In this document: in pieces, positions 49,768 through 64,000 of the stretch
Layout: each line of letters starts with the position of its first letter
Position numbering within the stretch: position 1 is the first letter of the stretch
Source of the DNA: Streptomyces griseoviridis
GTDB taxonomy: Bacteria > Actinomycetota > Actinomycetes > Streptomycetales > Streptomycetaceae
Assembly (NCBI RefSeq): GCF_005222485.1
Contig: NZ_CP029078.1
Coordinates: forward strand, 1,240,001 to 1,304,000
Direction: 5' to 3'
DNA length: 64,000 nt
Program-made: the position numbers and the translations under genes
The notes under the pieces: generated by a model
Told to the model about the DNA's origin: nothing
What the model saw: the letters and a program-made list of their open reading frames with translations, nothing else
The model's database searches: none

Positions 49768-51909
49768 ATGCGCACACTTCTCGTCGACAACTACGACTCC
49801 TTCACCTACAACCTCTTCCACTACCTGTCCCGGGTCAACGGGCAGGAGCCCGAGGTCATCCGCAACGACGACCCCGGCTGGCGGCCCGGCCTGCTCGACG
49901 CGTTCGACAACGTCGTCCTCTCCCCCGGCCCCGGCACCCCGCACCGCCCCGCCGACTTCGGCCTCTGCGCGGAGATAGCCGCCGAGGGCCGCCTCCCGGT
50001 GCTCGGCGTCTGCCTCGGCCACCAGGGCATGGCGCTCGCCCACGGCGCGCGCGTGGGCCGCGCCCCCGAACCGCGGCACGGCAGGACCTCCGCCGTCCGG
50101 CACGACGGCACCGGCCTCTTCGAAGGGCTGCCGCAGCCCCTCGAAGTGGTCCGCTACCACTCCCTCGCGGTCACCGACCTGCCGCCGGAGCTGGAGGGCA
50201 CCGCGTTCTCCCCCGACGGCGTGCTGATGGCGCTGCGCCACCGCACCCTGCCGCTGTGGGGCGTGCAGTTCCACCCCGAGTCGATCGGCACCCGCGAGGG
50301 GCACCGGCTGCTGGCGAACTTCCGCTCCCTCACCGAACGGCACGGCCGCCCCCGGGTCCCCGCGGCGGCGCCCACCGTACGTCCGGTCACCCCCGCCGAA
50401 CCGGCCACCCCGGTAAGGACGTTGCGGGTCCTCGTCGAGCAACTCCCGGCCCGCTGGGACTCCGAGGTCGCCTTCGACACCCTCTTCCGGCGCGGCGAGC
50501 ACCCGTTCTGGCTCGACAGCAGCAGGACGGGCGACCGGCTCGGCCGGCTGTCCGTGCTCGGCGACGCCTCGGGCCCGCTCGCCAGGATCGCCAAGGCCGA
50601 CGTCACCGCGGGCACCGTGACGGTCACCGCGGGCGGCGCCACCAGCACCGTCCACAGCCCGTTCCTGACCTGGCTGGAGAACGACCTGGCCGGTCTGCGC
50701 ACCGAAGTGCCCGAGCTGCCCTTCGAGTTCGCCCTCGGCTGGGTCGGCTACCTCGGCTACGAGCTGAAGGCCGAGTGCGACGGCGACGCCGCGCACCGCT
50801 CCCCCGACCCCGACGCCACCCTCGTCTTCGCCGACCGCGCCCTGGTCCTCGACCACCACACCGGCACCGGATACCTGCTGGCGCTGGCCGAGGACGGCGC
50901 CGAGGACGCCGCGCGCGCCTGGCTCACCGAGGCCGCCGGGACCCTCGACGGCATCGCGGGACAGCCGCCCGCACCGTGCGCGCGGACCCCGCGGGGCACC
51001 ACAGGGCCCGTGGAGCTGCGCCACGACCGGGACGCCTACCTCAAGCTGATCGACGTCTGCCAGCAGGAGATCGCCGCGGGCGAGACGTACGAGGTCTGCC
51101 TCACCAACATGGCGGAGGCCGACACCGACCTCGACCCCTGGCAGAGCTACCGGGCGCTGCGCCGGGTGAGCGCGGCACCGTTCGCCGCGTTCCTGCACTT
51201 CGGCCGGGTCGCGGTGCTCAGCAGCTCCCCCGAGCGGTTCCTGCGCATCGACCGGCACGGCGGCATGGAGTCCAAGCCCATCAAGGGCACCCGGCCGCGC
51301 GGCACCACCCCCGAGGCCGACGCCCGGCTCGCCGAGGACCTCGCGACCTGCGAGAAGGACCGCGCCGAGAACCTGATGATCGTCGACCTGGTCCGGCACG
51401 ACCTGGGCCGGTGCGCCGCCGTCGGCTCGGTCGTCGCCGACCCGGTGTTCCAGGTCGAGTCGTACGCGAGCGTGCACCAGCTGGTCAGCACCGTGCGGGC
51501 CGGACTGCGCGCGGACCGCAGCCCGGTGGCCGCCGTGCGGGCCGCCTTCCCCGGCGGGTCGATGACCGGCGCCCCGAAGATCCGCACCATGCAGATCATC
51601 GACCGGCTCGAAGGCGGCCCCCGCGGTGTCTACTCCGGCGCCATCGGCTACTTCTCGCTGACCGGCGCGGTGGACCTGTCCATCGTCATCCGCACCCTGG
51701 TCCTCAGCGGCGACCGGCTGCGCTACGGCGTCGGCGGCGCCGTCATCGCGCTCTCCGACCCGGCGGCCGAGTTCGAGGAGACGGCCGTCAAGGCGACCCC
51801 GCTGCTGCGGCTGCTCGGCACCGGCTTCCCCGGCCGCGACGCCCCGGGCGAGGGCCCCGCCGACCCGGCACCGCCCACCGCGGCCGCCGCGGCCGCCGGG
51901 GATCTCTAG
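49768..51909 (+). CDS. pabAB: Fused aminodeoxychorismate synthase
   Basis: A 713-residue fusion. Residues 1-190 are the glutaminase (PabA) part with VDNYDSFTYNL, the nucleophile Cys in LGVCLGHQGMALAHG and the His-Glu in FHPESIGTREG. Residues about 225-700 are the PabB part of the chorismate-binding fold with EAGETYEVCLTN-type strands, SSPERFLRI, KPIKGTRPRG, VDLVRHDLGR and PGGSMTGAPKI. It makes 4-amino-4-deoxychorismate from chorismate and glutamine. Start ATG 49768 follows GGACAAGGAC. Such fusions in actinomycetes mark PABA-dependent antibiotics. It sits beside fscA, whose ligase takes PABA. Confidence 0.92.
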   Translation: MRTLLVDNYDSFTYNLFHYLSRVNGQEPEVIRNDDPGWRPGLLDAFDNVVLSPGPGTPHRPADFGLCAEIAAEGRLPVLGVCLGHQGMALAHGARVGRAPEPRHGRTSAVRHDGTGLFEGLPQPLEVVRYHSLAVTDLPPELEGTAFSPDGVLMALRHRTLPLWGVQFHPESIGTREGHRLLANFRSLTERHGRPRVPAAAPTVRPVTPAEPATPVRTLRVLVEQLPARWDSEVAFDTLFRRGEHPFWLDSSRTGDRLGRLSVLGDASGPLARIAKADVTAGTVTVTAGGATSTVHSPFLTWLENDLAGLRTEVPELPFEFALGWVGYLGYELKAECDGDAAHRSPDPDATLVFADRALVLDHHTGTGYLLALAEDGAEDAARAWLTEAAGTLDGIAGQPPAPCARTPRGTTGPVELRHDRDAYLKLIDVCQQEIAAGETYEVCLTNMAEADTDLDPWQSYRALRRVSAAPFAAFLHFGRVAVLSSSPERFLRIDRHGGMESKPIKGTRPRGTTPEADARLAEDLATCEKDRAENLMIVDLVRHDLGRCAAVGSVVADPVFQVESYASVHQLVSTVRAGLRADRSPVAAVRAAFPGGSMTGAPKIRTMQIIDRLEGGPRGVYSGAIGYFSLTGAVDLSIVIRTLVLSGDRLRYGVGGAVIALSDPAAEFEETAVKATPLLRLLGTGFPGRDAPGEGPADPAPPTAAAAAAGDL

Positions 51910-51921
51910 GGAAAACACGGC
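51906..51921 (+). promoter_or_regulatory. Possible degenerate PAS-LuxR half-site upstream of fscA
   Basis: The sequence ctagggaaaacacggc matches the left nine positions of CTVGGGAWWTCCCBAG exactly and 12 of 16 overall. It covers the pabAB stop and lies 61 bases before the fscA start. It could be a weak site; without footprints it remains tentative. Confidence 0.3.
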
Positions 51922-51981
51922 CCGCGCGGCAAGAGTCTGGAGCGGTTCTCTCTCCATGACGGCGACGCTCGACACCCGGGA

Positions 51982-57261
<5,280 letters not shown>

Positions 57262-57469
57262 CGCGAGCGCGACCGACCGGCCCCCAAGGGGCTTGTCTCG
57301 CGGGGCGGTTCACCCGCTGCCCCGAACGCCCTTGCACCTCAGGAGGGTTCGGCCACTCCCCCGGACAACGGTCCCAGCCGGCCGTCCCGTTCCGGCGGGG
57401 GCGGCCCGGCCCCCTCAAGAGACGGCCGGTCCTCCACCGGCCGCAGACCCACGAGCGGGAGTACATCGC

Positions 57470-58480
57470 ATGAGCGGGCTCGTCACGCCCCCTGTCACCC
57501 GGCCGGGACCGGCGCCGGGCTCCGGTCCCGGCGACCTGATGATCGAGGCGGCCGGCGTCACCAAGTCGTTCGGCTCGGTCCACGCCCTGGACTCGGTGAG
57601 CGTCGCCGCCCCGCGCGGCACGGTCCTCGGGCTCCTCGGCCACAACGGCGCCGGGAAGACCACTCTGGTCAACATCCTCACCACGGCGCTGCCGCTCACC
57701 TCGGGGCGGGCCAGGGTCGCGGGCTTCGACGTCTCGCACAAGCCCGTCGAGATCCGCCGCCGGATCGGCCTCACCGGCCAGTTCGCGTCGGTCGACGGCC
57801 AGCTCAGCGGACGCGACAACATCGTCCTCATCGCCCGGCTGCTCGGCGCCGGACGCCGGGCCGCCGCGGCGCGCGCCGCCGAACTCCTCGAACTCTTCGG
57901 CCTGACCGATGTCGGCGACCGCCGGGCGAGCGGCTACTCCGGCGGTCTGCGCCGCCGCCTCGACCTCGCGGTGTCGCTGGTCGGCGCCCCCGAGGTGCTG
58001 TTCCTCGACGAGCCGACCACCGGACTCGACCCGACCAGCAGGCTCAACCTGTGGGAGATCGTCGAGGGCCTGGTCCGCCAGGGCACCACCGTGCTCCTGA
58101 CGACGCAGTACCTGGAGGAGGCCGACCGGCTCGCGGACACCATCACGGTGCTGTCGGCGGGGCGGGTGGTGGCCGCGGGGACCGCCGCCGAGCTGAAGGC
58201 GACCATCGGCCGCCGCACGGTCACCCTGACCCTCGACACCGGCGAGGACCGCGCCACGGCGGGCGCGGCCCTGCGCGGCGCTGGCTTCGCCGCGGTGGTC
58301 GGCGAGGACGAGGCGCGGACCGTCGTCGTCCCGATCGACGCCACCCGGGAGATCGCGGACGTCATCAGGACCCTGGACCAGGCGGGCGTCGAGGCCGGCG
58401 AGCTGACCTTCGGCGAACCCAGCCTCGACGACGTGTACCTGGCGCTCGCCGACCGGTCCGCGGTCCGGACCCCGGCGTGA
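57470..58480 (+). CDS. fscTI: ABC transporter ATP-binding protein (DrrA type)
   Basis: A 336-residue drug-resistance-type ATPase. Walker A is LLGHNGAGKTTLVNIL, the signature YSGGLRRRLDLAVSLVG, Walker B PEVLFLDEPTTGLDP, and the switch His is replaced in TTQYLEEADR by Gln, as in DrrA. A C-terminal domain (DDVYLALADRSA) is typical of DrrA. It should drive export of the polyene with the permease at 58572-59417. Start ATG 57470 has GGGAG nine bases before it, after a 208-base gap downstream of fscA. Confidence 0.9.
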   Translation: MSGLVTPPVTRPGPAPGSGPGDLMIEAAGVTKSFGSVHALDSVSVAAPRGTVLGLLGHNGAGKTTLVNILTTALPLTSGRARVAGFDVSHKPVEIRRRIGLTGQFASVDGQLSGRDNIVLIARLLGAGRRAAAARAAELLELFGLTDVGDRRASGYSGGLRRRLDLAVSLVGAPEVLFLDEPTTGLDPTSRLNLWEIVEGLVRQGTTVLLTTQYLEEADRLADTITVLSAGRVVAAGTAAELKATIGRRTVTLTLDTGEDRATAGAALRGAGFAAVVGEDEARTVVVPIDATREIADVIRTLDQAGVEAGELTFGEPSLDDVYLALADRSAVRTPA

Positions 58481-58571
58481 GCGCCCTGGGCCCCGGCCGC
58501 CCAGGACCCGCCGGACCCCGCGCCACCCCGGCGGACGCGTCCGCCCACCGACGCCCCCCGTGGAGGACCCG

Positions 58572-59417
58572 ATGACCACCCAGCTCACCCAGGCGACCGG
58601 AGCGGCCTCCCGGGTCGCGGGCGCGCAACCGCCCGTGTTCGGCGGGAGTTCGCTCCTCACCCAGATCCGGGTGCTGACCGGGCGGTCGCTTCGCGCCATG
58701 GTGACCGACCCGGGCATCGTGCTGTTCGGCCTGATCCAGCCGGTGGTCATCCTGTTCGTGCTGACGCAGGTCTTCAGCAAGATGGGCATGCCGCCGCACT
58801 TCCCGAACGGTGTCAGCTACCTCGACTACGTGCTGCCCGCCGTCCTCGTGGACAACGCCGCGCAGTCCGCGATGCAGTCGGGGGTGGGGCTGGTCGAGGA
58901 CCAGAAGAACGGGATGGTCGCGCGGCTGCGGTCGCTGCCGGTGCACCCGGGGGCGCTGCTGGCCGCGCGCAGCCTGGTCGGGCTGGTGCGCAGCGCCGTC
59001 CAGGTGCTGGTGATCATGGTGCTGGCGATGACCGCCCTCGGGTACTCGCCGCACGGCGGTGTCGCCGAACTGGCGCTCTCCGCCGGGCTGACGCTGTTCA
59101 TCAGCTTCTCGCTCGGCTGGGCGTTCATCGCGGCCGGGGCCTGGCTGCGGCGGGCCGAGCCGTTGCAGAACCTCGCCCTGATCGTCATCTTCCCGCTGAT
59201 GTTCGCCTCCAGCGCCTATGTGCCGGTGGAGGACCTGCCCGCGTGGCTGCGGGTGGTCGCGAGCGTCAACCCGCTGACGTACGCGATCGACGCGACCCGG
59301 GCGCTCGCCCTCGACGTGCCGGGGCTCGACCACGCGTTCCCCGCCCTGGCGATCTGCGCGGTGATCGCCGTGGTCGGCATGGTGGCCGCCCTGCGCGGCT
59401 TCCGCCGGCCCCTCTGA
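58572..59417 (+). CDS. fscTII: ABC-2 type permease of polyene exporter (DrrB type)
   Basis: A 281-residue membrane protein with six predicted spans in the ABC-2 layout: VLFGLIQPVVILFVLTQVF, then a soluble stretch with EDQKNGMVARLRSLPVHP, then several long hydrophobic helices, for example ALIVIFPLMFASSAYVPVE, ending with VIAVVGMVAALRGFRR. It pairs with FscTI as DrrB does with DrrA. ATG 58572 follows GGAGGACC. It is the last plus-strand gene of the run and is followed by a strong hairpin. Confidence 0.88.
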   Translation: MTTQLTQATGAASRVAGAQPPVFGGSSLLTQIRVLTGRSLRAMVTDPGIVLFGLIQPVVILFVLTQVFSKMGMPPHFPNGVSYLDYVLPAVLVDNAAQSAMQSGVGLVEDQKNGMVARLRSLPVHPGALLAARSLVGLVRSAVQVLVIMVLAMTALGYSPHGGVAELALSAGLTLFISFSLGWAFIAAGAWLRRAEPLQNLALIVIFPLMFASSAYVPVEDLPAWLRVVASVNPLTYAIDATRALALDVPGLDHAFPALAICAVIAVVGMVAALRGFRRPL

Positions 59418-59453
59418 CCCCCCGCGCGGACTCCCCCCACGCGTGCGGGGGAC

Positions 59454-59492
59454 GAGGCCCGTGGACGCCCATCCTCAGCGTCCACGGGCCTC
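59454..59492 (+). terminator. Terminator after fscTII
   Basis: A perfect 15-bp stem (gaggcccgtggacgc with its complement), nine-base loop, followed by ttctc. It lies 37 bases after the permease stop. A smaller hairpin with a cacgcgtg centre stands just in front of it. Confidence 0.8.
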
Positions 59493-59951
59493 TTCTCATG
59501 CCCGGACGCGGAGACGACCGTGAGGCCGCGCGCAGGCCGTCGGGCCGCCACTGACGGCGTGCACGGGCGCCGGACACCGGACGCCCTGCCTGGACTGGAC
59601 GCCTGACCCTCCTGTTACACCGCGCGCGGGCGTCGGCCTGACGCCGCGCCCCGCCCGTCGAGCCGCCGGCACCCGCGCCCTGACGGCCCGGCCGGGGCTC
59701 ACCGGTGCTGCCCGTTCCGGTCAGCCGGGTTGGCGCAAACAGTCACCGCGGGCGCGCACATCAAGCCATGGGCTGGCTCGGCGGGAGACCTGTCCGTTTC
59801 CGTACGTTTGAAAGCGGGCGCGGCGGGACGGAGAACGGGCGGAGGGGCGTGCGCGCGGGGAGACGGCGACGCCCCGCCCGGTGGAGTGGACCCCGCGCAC
59901 CGGACGGAGCCGGCCCACCGCAGGCGCGCGGCCCGCGAGGGCGGGGGCGGA

Positions 59952-60001
59952 GAGCCCTCGGGGCCCGGTGCGCGGGGTGCGGCACCGGGCCCCGAGGGCT
60001 C
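59952..60001 (-). terminator. Terminator after PKS gene
   Basis: A perfect 20-bp stem (gagccctcggggcccggtgc and its complement) with a ten-base loop lies 20 bases after the stop of the minus-strand PKS gene. No T-run follows, but such long GC stems are the usual form in Streptomyces. Confidence 0.75.
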
Positions 60002-60021
60002 GCGGGCGGGGCGGGACTCGG

Positions 60022-64000
<3,979 letters not shown>

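Larger units (their letters stand above)
59418..60021. other. Convergent non-coding region
   Basis: About 600 bases between convergent fscTII and the PKS gene. It holds one strong terminator at each edge (59454-59492 and 59952-60001). The part between them has no open frame with convincing codon bias or ribosome site, and I see nothing else in it. Confidence 0.6.

Overview
The window looks like part of a Streptomyces (or close relative) chromosome. It is very GC-rich, its genes are packed in long operons with ATGA/GTGA start-stop overlaps, and it carries SpoIIE-type phosphatases, half of a conservon, LAL/LuxR regulators and type I polyketide synthase genes. No tRNA, rRNA, CRISPR array or insertion sequence was seen. 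All product names below are read from sequence motifs; no database search was possible.

Left part (1-13629). After the end of a PP2C/SpoIIE phosphatase and two secreted proteins comes a 9.3-kb accessory locus (2408-11723, minus strand) that I could not match to a described system. It encodes a Crp-type regulator with a cyclic-nucleotide pocket and a class III nucleotide-cyclase-like protein. It also encodes two paralogous P-loop proteins with Arg in place of the Walker Lys, an SPFH-like protein, a 77-residue protein, two DNA-binding-like proteins and a TIR/deoxyribosyltransferase-like protein. Four of these proteins share one short peptide, roughly APNGxxNTGxVHGGQ, which resembles the amyloid signalling motifs that link NLR/STAND proteins to effectors. 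Both promoter regions of the locus contain a GTG-N8-CAC Crp-like box. The simplest model is a cyclase-to-Crp signalling and immunity (or regulated cell death) island whose parts recruit each other through a shared prion-like motif.

Middle part (13868-22615). A seven-gene minus-strand operon reads as a threonine chlorination pathway of the syringomycin SyrB1/SyrB2/SyrC kind. It has a Thr-coded adenylation-carrier protein, an Fe(II)/2-oxoglutarate halogenase with HxA in place of HxD, and a Cys-nucleophile acyl shuttle. It then adds an FkbM methyltransferase set inside a remnant A domain with a carrier domain, a type II thioesterase, an acyl-CoA-dehydrogenase-like flavoprotein and a cation/proton antiporter. 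Genes 23177-31047 are mostly regulatory or secreted: a PAS-PP2C phosphatase, a ParB-fold secreted protein, a truncated conservon and an ABC solute-binding lipoprotein.

Right part (31143-64000). This is one side of an aromatic heptaene (candicidin/FR-008-type) gene cluster. PabAB and PabC make p-aminobenzoate. FscA activates it and performs the first, unreduced extension. A further PKS, running off the window end, makes a double bond in its last module. FscP and its ferredoxin oxidise the exocyclic methyl, FscMII and FscMI make and attach mycosamine, FscTE edits, and FscTI/TII export. Four regulators (one PAS-LuxR and three LAL proteins) control the set. A PimM-type operator lies between the regulators and the sugar genes.
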